DNA from: Protula sp. h YS-2021
Taxonomy: Eukaryota > Annelida > Polychaeta > Sabellida > Serpulidae
Assembly (NCBI GenBank): GCA_949752745.1
Contig: OX457031.1
Location: 55,108,803 to 55,172,802 of the forward strand
Reading direction: 5' to 3'
Length of the DNA: 64,000 bases
The position numbers and the translations under genes are program-made. Below, one piece after another: positions 23,731 through 33,306 of this stretch; position 1 is the first letter of the stretch, and the number at the start of each line of letters is the position of its first letter. Under the pieces are notes generated by a model. The model saw only the letters and a list, made by a program, of their open reading frames with translations, made no database searches and was not told the DNA's origin.

Positions 23731-24509
23731 ATAACTGGCACGACAAAACAGCTTGCAAACCTTCAGTAGCGTTTGCAAATGCCGTGAAAGTAATGAGACA
23801 ATTACAAACACTCTTGTGTTGTGCTTTCTTTTAAAGAAATAATATGGAAATCTCCCGTAATAACTGACCTTTGTTTAGATACAGGGAACACCCTTTATAG
23901 ATTTTTATAAACTCTTATAAAAAAGATTTTTGCACGTATACCCCAATAAATAAATACCACGGTAAAAAACTACAGGAGACATGATACACTTATACGTATT
24001 TCTGCATCTGATAGTTTATCCAGTGTACTTTTACGTCGACTTTTCAAACCCGGAACATGAACAAACATTTGACAGTTTAGTGCGGAAGTTTATTCTCCTC
24101 ACTTTAACGAAGAAAAAAAAAAGAAACACTTTACCAAACTGCGCGTATTTTGCAACAAGAATGTCTGTGGACATTGTGCCCAACCGTAAAAGCGAAGACA
24201 TTACAAAAATGAAAAAATAATTGGACGAATTTTGGCAAAATATATTCTTGGTAGAAGGCCTCAAGCGTAACACTGCTATCAAAAGTAAAAGGACAGGATC
24301 TGTGAGACGAACAGCAATTTTTGTGTTTCTTTTAAGGTTATCAGTTTATTTGACTAGTTAAGCGATACCGATAACAAAAATACAACAACCCCATTATAGT
24401 AATACAATGTATTGAATATTAATAAAAAAAGTGTTGAGCATTATTACGCAATACTAAAGAAACAGGCAAGCAAAACACACACACACACAAATAAATTGAC
24501 TGCTGACTG

Positions 24510-24705
24510 AGGATTGAACTCGCAGCCTCTTGATTTGCTGGGTGATAACGTAAACCACTGCTACGGGAGTCACAATTTTAAATATTACCCATAAAACCGA
24601 TAAAGGAAGACAATTAAAAAATTCGTTTTCTGTGGGGCTTGAACCCATGACCTCGTGATTATCAGTTCAATACCTTACCGAGTGAGCTCAGCAGGGAAAT
24701 GGCCA
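24510..24705 (-). repeat. Two tRNA-like segments, probable SINE heads or tRNA pseudogenes
   Basis: On the minus strand one segment (about 24625-24700) reads TGAGCTCACTCGGTAAGG ... GGGTTCAAGCCCC, with box A- and box B-like sequences and a GAT anticodon-like loop. A second segment (about 24512-24575) has GTAGCAGTGGTTTA ... GAGTTCAATCC. Arm pairing is poor in both, so neither looks like a functional tRNA gene. Confidence 0.4.
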
Positions 24706-24796
24706 GGCGACTGAGAAAGGCACATCAAGGAGCAGACTGGATTTGTAGGAAGTGTAGAACTTTTTTCCCAAATTTGACTAATATTTTGTTCAAATG

Positions 24797-24797
24797 G

Positions 24798-24832
<35 letters not shown>
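24797..24832 (+). repeat. TA microsatellite
   Basis: About 18 uninterrupted TA units. Confidence 0.95.
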
Positions 24833-24836
<4 letters not shown>

Positions 24837-25646
24837 CTAAAAGGAGGATTACCCAGGACACATTTCTGCCAAATTTAAAAAAAAAAACAATCGGACCAGG
24901 ACTGCAGGAAAATTTATTTACACACACACCCCGAATACACTTAATGGACAGAAAATTCCCCACAGGTGATGAATATAACCCAGCGACGATAATCGGCTGG
25001 GTTAAAAAGGCATACTGCACAGGGACTTTCAGTATATGCTTGTATAACTGGGACTTCAAGCATCAGAACATAGGAAGTGGATTGAAAAGGGCTAACACTG
25101 GAACACGCCGTAGCTCTGAGAGAGATACACAGGTATAGAGTAAAGTATAAGTTGTTGACTTGGAGCTAAAAAGGCTACACTTATATCTTGCAACTAAACG
25201 CTATTCTGTACATTTCAAATATGTTTTAAATGATAAAAAATCCCGTTCCACTTAAGTTTACACTAGAATTCCCAGGATGCGCTGCAACCTAATTTTTACT
25301 GAACTTCATGTAACATAAGGCAATTCACATAAGGAGTTCCGAATAAATTTTGCGATACTTCGGCGTTCTGGGTGCGTTTCTACTGCAAAGCCTGAGGCAG
25401 TCTAATAGGATATAGGAAGGCCGCACGAGTCATCCAGGACTAAACCTGAAAGTAAACTTTTAAAGAAATTATGGGTTATTTTCAGGAAAATGCTGGATAT
25501 CTTATTTGGGTATTGTCAAACAGATATGGACATAGGCCTAATAACACTCGGTGGTCCCGAATAAAATGCGCAATAATTTGCATTTCGGATGCAACCGAAC
25601 GGGGTAAAAAATGAAAGAAACAAGAAAGTATTTGTGAAACACGAGC

Positions 25647-26035
25647 AGGCCCCAACCGCCCCCAAATTCAAAGGGGTATAAAGTCAATTTCTGACCACTT
25701 CCGGATGACTAAATCTGACCAGAGGTACCAAAAGACACATCTACAGGTCGAGACCTTTCATTTGAGCCTATTCTCAATGTTCTACGATTAATAGAACTAA
25801 ATATATAGCGTGTACACGCTTATTTCCCTAAACCCCAATCATCGCCCTTTTTGGTCAATTTGACCACTTGCGGATGATCGAATCTGACCAAAAGTACCAA
25901 AAGACCTTTCATTTAAGCTAACTATCAATGCTATACGACCAATAGAACCAAAGATATGGCGTGTACAAAAAAGCGATGACGGACAGGCGGACGGACACCC
26001 CAAACCTATGGGCTCCAATCCGAAGGGTTGGGGCC
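25647..26035 (+). repeat. Dispersed repeat with GGCCCCAACC inverted ends
   Basis: 389 bp bounded by AGGCCCCAACC and its complement GGTTGGGGCCT. It holds two tandem units with ACCTTTCATTTGAG-like and GGTCAATTTGACCACTT segments, and a GATGACGGACAGGCGGACGG tract near the right end. The same right end follows the 158 bp array at 27.7 kb, so the two are one family. Confidence 0.7.
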
Positions 26036-26159
26036 TAAAAGCCCGATATTTACGGAATGCTTAATTTTGTTTGGGTGAACTGGAATTTCCCTTAATGCCT
26101 TGCAGCTGGAACAAATCTTAATCGGAAAAAACGAGGTTGCCACTCACGAGTGGAGAGGA

Positions 26160-26365
26160 GCGATGTAGTCCCAGTAGACCCTTTTTGTCTTCCTAGGTCA
26201 AATAACAATTTTTTACTGAGAAAAATATGTGTGTTCTTGAGATCAAGATACCGAATCCCTCATTATCGCCGATAACAAAAACAAATCCACAGTTGCAAAA
26301 TCACGCTTTACTCTGGTTTGGGAGTTTCGCTGAGGTCGAAAATAATGCGCCAGGGTACTTCTCAG
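26160..26365 (+). repeat. Dispersed repeat, inverted partner near 59.5-59.7 kb
   Basis: CAAATAACAATTTTTTACTG, CCTCATTATCGCC, CACAGTTGCAAAATCACGCT and GGTCGAAAATAATGCGCCAG all recur in reverse complement between 59530 and 59700. Non-coding mobile repeat, family not recognised. Confidence 0.6.
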
Positions 26366-26389
26366 TGTGCTTTCAAAGAACAAGTGGAT

Positions 26390-27712
26390 TTCTGGCCAAT
26401 TTGGCCAAGATCACGTGACCGAATTTGGCCAAAATGGCCAAAAGGCACATCTACAAGTCGAGACCTTTCAAATGAGCCTAACATCAAGTCTCTAGGCCTA
26501 TGCGTTGTCGAGATATCGCCCGTACAAACACACATCGATTTTTTGCGTTTTTTGGCTAATTTGACCAAGATCACGTGACCGATTTTGGCCAAAATGGCCT
26601 AAAGGCACATCTATAAGTCGAGACCTTTAAAATGAGCCCAACATCAAGTCTCTATGCCTCTGCGTTCTCGAGATATCGCCTGTACAAACTCAAGTCGATT
26701 TTTGCGGTTTTGGCCAATTTGGCCAAGATCACGTGGCCGAATTTGGCCAAAATAGCCAAAAGGCACATCTACAACACGAGATCTTTCAAATGAGCCCAAC
26801 ATCAAGTCTGTAGGCCTCTGCGTTCTCGAGATATCGCCTGTACAAATACAAGTCAATTTTTTGCGTTTTTGGCCAATTTGGCCAAGATCACGTGATCGAT
26901 TTTGGCCAAAATGGCCAAAAGGCACATCTACAAGTTGAGACCTTTCAAGTGAGCCCAACATCAAGTCTCTAGGCCTCTGCGTTCTCGAGATATCGCCTGT
27001 ACAAACTCAAGTCGATTTTTGCGGTTTTGGCCAAGATCACGTGACCGAATTTGGCCAAAATAGCCAAAAAGCACATCTACAACACGAGATCTTTCAAATG
27101 AGCCCAACATCAAGTCTGTAGGCCTCTGCGTTCTCGAGATATCGCCTGTACAAACACAAGTCGATTTTTGCGTTTTTTGGCCAATTTGGCCAAGATCACG
27201 TGACTGAATTCGGCCAAAATAGCCAAAAGGCACATCTACAACACGAGATCTTTCAAATGAGCCTAACATCAAGTCTCTGGGCCTCTGCGTTCTCGAGATA
27301 TCGCCTGTACAAATACAAGTCAATTTTTTGCGTTTTTGGCCAATTTGGCCAAGATCACGTGATCGAATTCGGCCAAAATGGCCAAAAGGCACATCTACAA
27401 GTCGAGACCTTTCAAGTGAGCCCAACATCAAGTCTCTAGGCCTCTGCGTTCTCGAGATATCGCCTGTACAAACACAAGTCGATTGTTTGCGTTTTTGGCC
27501 AATTTGGCCAAGATCACGTGATCGAATTTGGCCAAAATGGCCAAAAGGCACATCTACAAGTCGAGACCTTTTAAATGAGCCTAACATCAAGTCTCTAGGC
27601 CTCTGCGTTCTCGAGATATCACTTGTACAAAAAAGCGATGACGGACAGACAGACGGACGAACAGACAGACACCCCAAGTCTATAGGCCCCAACCCTATAG
27701 GGTTGGGGCCTA
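26390..27712 (+). repeat. ~158 bp tandem array, about 8 copies
   Basis: Each unit carries GGCCAATTTGGCCAAGATCA, CACGTG, GGCACATCTACAAGTCGAGA, GCCTCTGCGTTCTCGAGATA and TCGCCTGTACAAACACAAGT. One unit near 27020 is shorter by about 10 bp. The array ends in the GACGGACAGACAGACGGACG tract and a 26 bp palindrome at 27685-27710 built on GGCCCCAACCC. Long frames on both strands are repeat artefacts. Confidence 0.9.
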
Positions 27713-29218
27713 ATAATAGAAGAAATAGATCAAAAATAGCTCATACTGAAATCTCTACTCTACTCATATACCTAAAAAGTGTCGAATATTATCCAACAAC
27801 AGAACTGTTTACTTTCGCTCCGCATCACTAAGCAGGCACACAGAGCAGAAATCATGAGGTTCTTTTTTACGAAAAGTTGTTAGCATTTTCGTAAAAATTT
27901 GCATATGTATTGAAACAAGAGGACAAGATGCGGCAATTTATATTCAGTATGTTTTAAAATAGTTTTGATATTGGGCGTGACTTCCTTTTTACTTATAAAT
28001 AATCAATGGAAGTTTCCGTGAAATTGCCCGATTTTCGCTTAAAATCTACGAGGGACAGGAGATAAAATTGGTTAGAGTTACAGCGCAAAATTTAAATAAG
28101 TTTTGTGTGTCAGCTAACCTTGAGTAGCCTATGATATTTTTTCAGTAGTTCGCAGCATTGTTGCAGTCCGTTAAATTTTATACTTTTCTAAAAACTCATA
28201 AAGCAGATTATAATCATGTTCTCGATCCCGTTTCGGCAGACGAAAATGGTTGTTTACCTACTAAATGTGGTTTTTCCAAGATGGCAGCGATCCTCTTTCT
28301 AGGTGTACTCCAAGAAGACAAGTTAGAGGAGTAAAACTGAATTTTGTCCAGTTTTCAACTGGCCTGAAACCTGATTTTTTAATTAAATTTTTTAATAAAT
28401 CTTTAAAATAGCATGCGGTTTATTAGAAAAAAAACACGATTGCTCTTTGATGCAGAAAAATTTGGCATCTCTCCATAACTTTTTCATTTTTACCCGGCTA
28501 TTTTGTATTCAAAACGCACAACGCGGAAACACCCAAGGCGTGATTTGGCTTACACAGAGAAAAAGTACGGAAGAGTTGACTCGGAGCTAGGAGATGCCTG
28601 ATCCGACAACGCTCAAACTACCTATTGCACACATAAGCACACTTCAACAGCCTTAAAACATCTTCAGTTAAATAAATATGTTAGTATCATTAACCTTCAC
28701 AAAAATAGGTAAAAATATACTTTTAAACTTTACTTCCTACTTGTGACCTGACTTCCTAATATGTTCTCTGCTTTCTTCAACAGGGCAATTTGTTGCGGTA
28801 GACGCTTTTCTCAACTTTTGAATCATACCGGACCAACACGGACAAAGGTGTTCTTATAAAATAACTGACCTCTGATGCTGTCTATCTGTTATGTCTAAAC
28901 ACAGAAAGGATGAATAATTTAAAAAGTAGTTAGCATTGTATCATTTTGACAGACACAGCCCGAAACAATTTCCCTAGTATAAAAGCTGTTTTAACAGGTA
29001 GCTGCATTAATCAGTAAAACTAGCTATCTCTTCTTTAAATTTCCTGACTGGCTGTAATGCAATAAAAATGTACTGAATTTTGGTTTAGTTCTCTTATTTA
29101 TTTGTTTTTTCTATTTTTTAAAGTAATTCAATTTCTAATATAAAAACCTTTGAATAAAATTTTTATGTGAAAAGAAACATTTCACTTGGGATGGAGAATA
29201 TCAGTCTGGTACTTCGAC
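27713..29218. other. Gene-free AT-rich stretch
   Basis: No exon, RNA gene or repeat recognised between the tandem array and the 29.2 kb element. Confidence 0.5.
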
Positions 29219-29224
29219 AAAACT
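29219..29224 (+). repeat. Left target-site duplication AAAACT
   Basis: Identical to 36810-36815. It directly abuts the AG start of the element. Confidence 0.88.
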
Positions 29225-29241
29225 AGTAGTGTGAAAACGGG

Positions 29242-29335
29242 GGTTCTAAAACAGGAAGTGACGTCATAGTGACGTCACATGGTGTTTTAGAACCCCCACG
29301 GGGGTTCTAAAACAGTGACGTCATAATGACGTCAC
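29242..29335 (+). promoter_or_regulatory. Terminal module A: palindrome between paired CRE sites
   Basis: GGGGGTTCTAAAACA, two TGACGTCA sites, then an inverted-plus-direct copy of the same GGGGGTTCTAAAAC (hairpin about 29284-29312), then two more TGACGTCA sites. TGACGTCA is the consensus bound by CREB/ATF bZIP proteins. Role in transcription, replication or packaging is inferred only from position at the element end. Confidence 0.65.
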
Positions 29336-29490
29336 TGTGGGGAAAACCCGATCGATAAATTTCAGAGTGCACTCGTACAGAGTGTGGGGGAAAACCCGAT
29401 CGATAAATTTTAGAGTGCACTCGTTCAGAGCGTGGGAACGATCAATAAATTTGAGAAGGAATGGGATTTTCAGCAGGATAAAAGTGTGGC

Positions 29491-29570
29491 TCCGAAAACA
29501 GGAAGTGACGTCATAATGACGTCACGAGGTGTTTTCGGAGCCCCATGGGGCTCCGAAAACAGTGACGTGA
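29491..29570 (+). promoter_or_regulatory. Terminal module B: variant palindrome between CRE sites
   Basis: Same plan as module A, but the flanking word is GGCTCCGAAAACA and the palindrome is built on GTTTTCGGAGCCCC. All copies of the word inside module B carry the same changes relative to module A. Confidence 0.62.
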
Positions 29571-29629
29571 TTGTTTTCGAATTCGCATGGGTATTTTGAA
29601 ACAGGTAATCGAAAGAGCGCGCGCCCGTT

Positions 29630-29850
29630 CACTGACGTCATGATGACGTCATCATGACGTTATAATGACGTCATCATGATGACGTTATAATGACGTCATC
29701 ATGGCGTTATAATGACGTCATCATCATGACGTTATAATGACGTCATAATGACGTCATCATGACGTTATAATGACGTCATCATCATGACGTTATAATGACG
29801 TCATCATGACGTTATCATGACGTTATCATGACGTCATCATGATGTTATGG
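29630..29850 (+). promoter_or_regulatory. CRE-type TGACGTCA array, left arm
   Basis: About ten TGACGTCA sites and several TGACGTTA variants repeat at ~20-25 bp intervals with ATCATGACGTTATAA spacers. Two further site pairs in each terminal module and one near 29908 give about 17 per arm. Such arrays act as enhancers when bound by CREB/ATF. Confidence 0.75.
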
Positions 29851-30016
29851 CATATTAAGACAGTTCTAAGCAGGATAACCCTAAGTCGCCTGTCAATCAT
29901 CATGACGTCATTAGTCACGTGACCTGTCAATCATCATTGGTCACATGACCTGTCAATCATGTGTGATGTGATTCCAACCGCATATGAGGAATATTTTCCT
30001 GCTGATTAACCTTCTG

Positions 30017-30101
30017 GCCTGAATGGCTCAGTTGGTAGAGCAGGGGACCCGTAAGCGGACCCATGATCTGAAGGTCGGTGGATCGAACCCGCCCTCGGGC
30101 A
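30017..30101 (+). tRNA. tRNA-like gene 1 (Met-CAT-like) with 12-base insertion, left arm
   Basis: Acceptor GCCTGAA pairs with CTCGGGC at six of seven positions. The D arm GCTCAGTTGGTAGAGC is canonical. The T arm GGTGG-ATCGAAC-CCGCC pairs fully with one G-T. The anticodon region has an imperfect 12-base tandem duplication (GGGGACCCGTAA then GCGGACCCATGA). Without the first copy, the arm folds with a CAT anticodon. Box A and box B are good, so Pol III transcription is plausible. Whether it yields a usable tRNA is doubtful. Confidence 0.6.
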
Positions 30102-30135
30102 TCACTTTCATATCATGGGTCCTCAATCTTAGAAG

Positions 30136-30247
30136 ACCCCCCCCCCCCCAGGATCAAGACATGACATGAATCGGACCCCCCCCCCAGGACCAAGACATGA
30201 CATGTATCGGACCCCCCCCCCCCGGACCAAGACATGGCATGTATCGG
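30136..30247 (+). repeat. Three ~40 bp C-run repeats after tRNA-like gene 1
   Basis: The unit GACCAAGACATGACATG with a run of C repeats three times. The mirror copies lie at 35782-35897 with longer runs. A 28 bp perfect palindrome centred on CATATAGCTATATG follows at 30248-30275. Confidence 0.8.
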
Positions 30248-30339
30248 ACATAGTCATATAGCTATATGACTATGTAATTGCTATGTGAACATAATTAGTT
30301 TCAAGTATGTATGTCATTATCAGATCGTTTAATAGTCAA

Positions 30340-30412
30340 GCCGCGATAGCTCACTTGGCAGAGCAAACGGCTAGCAACCTGAGAGTCCCGGGATCGATAC
30401 CACATCGGGGCA
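30340..30412 (+). tRNA. tRNA-like gene 2 (Ala-AGC-like), left arm
   Basis: 73 bases. Acceptor GCCGCGA/TCGGGGC pairs at six of seven positions. The D arm is canonical except for one base, and the anticodon loop is CTAGCAA. Box A (TAGCTCACTTGG) and box B (GGATCGATACC) match Pol III promoters, and a T-run follows at 30416. The anticodon and T stems pair poorly, so it may be a tRNA-derived Pol III transcript and not a working tRNA. Confidence 0.55.
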
Positions 30413-30482
30413 AACTTTTTTTTGGTTTTTTGTTCACTTTTATGACTCTGTGACATTATGTGACAACATGTGACTCTGTGAC

Positions 30483-30500
30483 ATTATGTGACTGTGACTG

Positions 30501-30530
<30 letters not shown>
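30483..30530 (+). repeat. Poly-T tract in arm
   Basis: A T-run of about 28 follows a short TGTGACTCTGTGACATTATG repeat. Mirror poly-A is at 35500-35524. Confidence 0.85.
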
Positions 30531-30534
<4 letters not shown>

Positions 30535-30644
30535 AATGGCTATATTTCTATGTCTATTTTCACTATTATTATGATAATATTTAATTAGTCATATTTCAAT
30601 GGTTCTAACCACACAGCATAGGAATAAGTACATGTGTACAGAGT

Positions 30645-30895
30645 GTGGGGAAACCGATCAATAAATTTTAGAGTGCACTCGTTCAGAGTGTGGAGGAAAC
30701 CGATCGATAAAATTTCAGAGTGCACTCGTTCAGACCGTGGGAACGATCGATAAATTGGAAAACATCAAAGGCCTAGACCGTGGGAACGATCGATAAATTT
30801 GAAAACATCAAAGGCCTAGACCGTGGGAACGATCAATAAATTTCAGAGTGCACTAATTCAGAGCGTGGGAACGATCAATAAATTTGAGAAGGAAT
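30645..30895 (+). repeat. GATCGATAAATTT / AGAGTGCACTCGTTCAGA repeats
   Basis: About six copies, and two to three more near the terminus at 29346-29455. The unit contains the ClaI-like GATCGAT and the palindrome AGTGCACT, and is often followed by GCGTGGGAACG. Mirror copies are at 35145-35390 and 36580-36690. Confidence 0.8.
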
Positions 30896-30984
30896 GGGAT
30901 TTTCCACAACTCTATGTTTTATGTTATAGTAGTTGGAAAATGACACTTCTAAAGCACATTTAACAAATGTAGGTTTTTATAACA

Positions 30985-31515
30985 TATAATATATAAAATA
31001 AGTTTGAACATTTTAGCATGCTACTTATTTGAATATTCTAAAGTCATAGTAGTGGAAAAATGATGGTTCTAGACCAACTTTAACAAATTTTGTTTTTTGA
31101 CAAAATATGATGTATAAAATAAGTTTGAACATTTTACCATGGTGTAGTAGGGTAAAAATTAGGGTTCTAGACCAACTTTAACAAATTTAGTTTTGAACAC
31201 CATATGATATATAAAATAAGTTTGAACATTTTAGCATGCTAGTTATTTGAATATTCTAAAGTCATAGTAGTGGAAAAATGGTGGTTCTAGACCAATTTTA
31301 ACAAATTTTGTTTTTTGACAAAATATGATGTATAAAATAAGTTTGAACATTTTACCATGGTGTAGTAGGGTAAAAATAAGGGTTCTAGACCAACTTGAAC
31401 AAATTTTTGTTTTTTTGACAACATATGATGTATAAAATAAGTTTGAACATTTTACCATGGTGTAGTAAGGTCAAAATCAGGGTTCTAGACCAACTTTAAC
31501 AAATTTAGTTTTTTA
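30985..31515 (+). repeat. ~110-125 bp tandem repeats in left arm
   Basis: About five units with GGTTCTAGACCAACTTTAAC, AAATAAGTTTGAACATTTTA and TAGTAGGGTAAAAAT. The mirror array lies at about 34510-35045. Non-coding. Confidence 0.85.
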
Positions 31516-31607
31516 CACGTTTCAGACGATTCTACCACTTGGTTGGTTGGTTGATTGTTGGAAAATGGGAAGTGAAAATGTGGATAGTTATGTAGGAAAA
31601 CTGCGCC

Positions 31608-31690
31608 CATTCAAAAGACGTGTTCGAATGGCAAGCCCATTTTAAAGACGTGTTCGAATGGCAAGCCCATTTTAAAGACGTGTTCGAATA
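31608..31690 (+). repeat. Subterminal ~30 bp repeat shared with the 37.7 kb element
   Basis: Three tandem copies of a unit with AAGACGTGTTCGAATGGCAA and GCCCATT. The same unit (AAAGATGTGTTCGAATG...AGCCC) occurs in both ends of the Polinton-like element (37799-37858 and 49171-49210). Confidence 0.78.
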
Positions 31691-31714
31691 ATTTTTGAAA
31701 GATATTACGTCGTG

Positions 31715-31865
31715 GTATTGTTCAACAAATTGTTCAACATGTTCAACACGTTCAACATGTTCAACATGTTCAACATGTTCAACAAGTTCAACATGTTCAA
31801 CATGTTCAACAAGTTGTTCAACATGTTCAACATGTTCAACAAGTTCAACATGTTCAACATGTTGT
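31715..31865 (+). repeat. GTTCAACAT 9 bp array, left arm
   Basis: About 16 units of the 9-mer (some GTTCAACAA or GTTCAACAC), ending just before the TATA box. The right arm holds about 25 units. Confidence 0.92.
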
Positions 31866-31873
31866 ATATAAAG
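31865..31873 (+). promoter_or_regulatory. TATA box for the zinc-finger gene
   Basis: TATATAAAG, 53 bases before the ATG at 31926. The mirror copy in the right arm reads TATATAGAG. Confidence 0.65.
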
Positions 31874-31925
31874 CTATGTTTAAAGACTTTCTCATCATTT
31901 GAATAGTGTAGGTTGAACCGAAAGG

Positions 31926-32657
31926 ATGTATACATGCAACATTTGTTCGAAATCTTACAATTGGCCGCAAAGTCTTAAAAGACACTTAAAGGTTGCTCAC
32001 GCTTCAGAAGTGGATGAAGAATCGGATATGGAAAACCCTGTAAAACTACCTTTCATGGAAACTTTAGATGAGTCTTCTATGGAAAGTCAAAGCGTCAACA
32101 TAGCTGAAAAGAATGCACATGCTTGTACAGAATGTGGTGCATTGTACAACAGCGAAGAAGCTTTGCTCAAACATATGGAGCAGTGTGGTGCGGATGCTGA
32201 TGACAGGAGTTCTGAAAGTGAGTCAGAAACAGACTCTGAAAGTGAGTCAGAAATAGACTCTGTTTGGCATGATATGGTTCAAGACGTCTACGATGACTAT
32301 GATAACATATTTCAAGAAAAGGTTTCAGAATATGAAGAACAAGGACTTGAAGATGCGCGTGAAATAGCAAGTTATGACCTTCGACCCATTTATAAGCATG
32401 GACTAAAACAACTGTTTATGAGACTGTTCAACTATACCCAGCGTCTACAACAAAGCAAACATTATCAAAAGATTTTAGAGGACTTTAATTACTTTGTTGA
32501 TGAAAAACATTATAAGTATTCAAAGGCATTAAAGGCGGCTATAAGGAAAAACAATGCATTCTTTGAAGAGCTACTAGATATGGAGGAGGAGGATGGTAGC
32601 AGTGACAACAAAAGTGGCATGGACAGTGAACAGAGTGAAACAGATGCAGAAAAATAG
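31926..32657 (+). CDS. C2H2 zinc-finger / acidic protein of the 29.2 kb element
   Basis: 243 residues, intact. A canonical C2H2 finger sits at residues 4-25 (C4, C7, H20, H25). A second, C2HC-like finger (CTECGALYNSEEALLKHMEQC) follows near residues 65-85. Then come a Ser/Glu/Asp repeat (SESESETDSESESEIDS), a helical, charged region with KHYQKILEDFNYFVDEKHYK, and an acidic tail. The first 16 codons belong to the left inverted repeat; the rest is unique. A TATA box lies upstream in the arm, and an AATAAA at 32679 follows the stop. The fold suggests a DNA-binding regulator; the function is not recognised. The helper-like element next door also has a small zinc-finger ORF (38906) at the equivalent place. 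Confidence 0.8.
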   Translation: MYTCNICSKSYNWPQSLKRHLKVAHASEVDEESDMENPVKLPFMETLDESSMESQSVNIAEKNAHACTECGALYNSEEALLKHMEQCGADADDRSSESESETDSESESEIDSVWHDMVQDVYDDYDNIFQEKVSEYEEQGLEDAREIASYDLRPIYKHGLKQLFMRLFNYTQRLQQSKHYQKILEDFNYFVDEKHYKYSKALKAAIRKNNAFFEELLDMEEEDGSSDNKSGMDSEQSETDAEK

Positions 32658-32678
32658 ACTTATTTGACTAAACTTTAT

Positions 32679-32684
32679 AATAAA
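32679..32684 (+). terminator. Polyadenylation signal of the zinc-finger gene
   Basis: AATAAA 22 bases after the stop codon. Another AATAAA lies at 32954. Confidence 0.55.
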
Positions 32685-32799
32685 GACTTTATAAATGTTG
32701 TAATATTTTATTAACTTAAGCGTTGTGTAATATATGTCTTGCTTTACAACATATAAAGTCGTAAGGTTCCTGACACGGTTTTAATTGACCCGTAAACCA

Positions 32800-32950
32800 T
32801 ATATCATATATTGGGTATTATAGTTAATTTTGTATTATTATGTATTATATTCAAGAATTGTATTATTATGTATTATATTCAAGTATTGTTTTATTATGTA
32901 TTATATCCAAGTATTGTTTTATAATGTATTATATCCAAGTATTATATGAG
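32800..32950 (+). repeat. ~27 bp AT-rich repeats between convergent genes
   Basis: ATTATGTATTATATTCAAGT-type units repeat about five times between the two 3' ends. Confidence 0.7.
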
Positions 32951-32983
32951 AAAAATAAAAAGTTGAAAAGCATCATATGTGTT

Positions 32984-32989
32984 TTTATT
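32984..32989 (-). terminator. Polyadenylation signal of the PC4-domain gene
   Basis: AATAAA on the minus strand about 320 bases beyond the stop codon at 33307. Confidence 0.4.
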
Positions 32990-33306
32990 GAACATTACAA
33001 ATATGTACAATTATGATAAAAACAAAACTATTTCAAATACATATTATGTTAATACATGTGCAGAAGAACTAAACTTAAAATTTTATAACAACTGACTTCA
33101 CATGAACATAGATAAAGTTAATTTCATAGTCTACATATGAAGACAATTTAATTTGAACTACATATCAAATGTACATGTCCATATGAGTCAAAGCTAAGGT
33201 CTTGTCAAGCTTCAAAACCGTCGGTCCAATCTTCTGCACTGTGATGAAATCACAGCATCCACTAAGCTCGTCATGCTGTTAAAACTGTATACAGTCATCT
33301 CGCTGT

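Larger units (their letters stand above)
23731..25640. other. Gene-free stretch
   Basis: AT-rich. It holds only the tRNA-like segments at 24510-24705 and a TA microsatellite at 24797-24832. No exon recognised. Confidence 0.5.
29225..31974 (+). repeat. Left terminal inverted repeat arm
   Basis: About 2750 bp, matching 33981-36809 in reverse complement. Differences are a few substitutions, homopolymer lengths and the copy number of the GTTCAACAT array. In order it holds CRE-flanked palindromes, a CRE array, two tRNA-like genes, AGTGCACTC repeats, a ~125 bp repeat array, a 30 bp repeat, the GTTCAACAT array, a TATA box and the first 16 codons of the zinc-finger gene. Confidence 0.92.

Noticed and set aside
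24454..24705. Functional tRNA genes
   Set aside because: Box A and B motifs are present, but acceptor and anticodon stems do not pair, so they are listed only as SINE-like remnants.
26961..27692. 243-codon minus-strand frame with FGHFGQIRSRDLGQIGQ repeats
   Set aside because: Translation of the ~158 bp tandem array; frames are open on both strands and shift between units.
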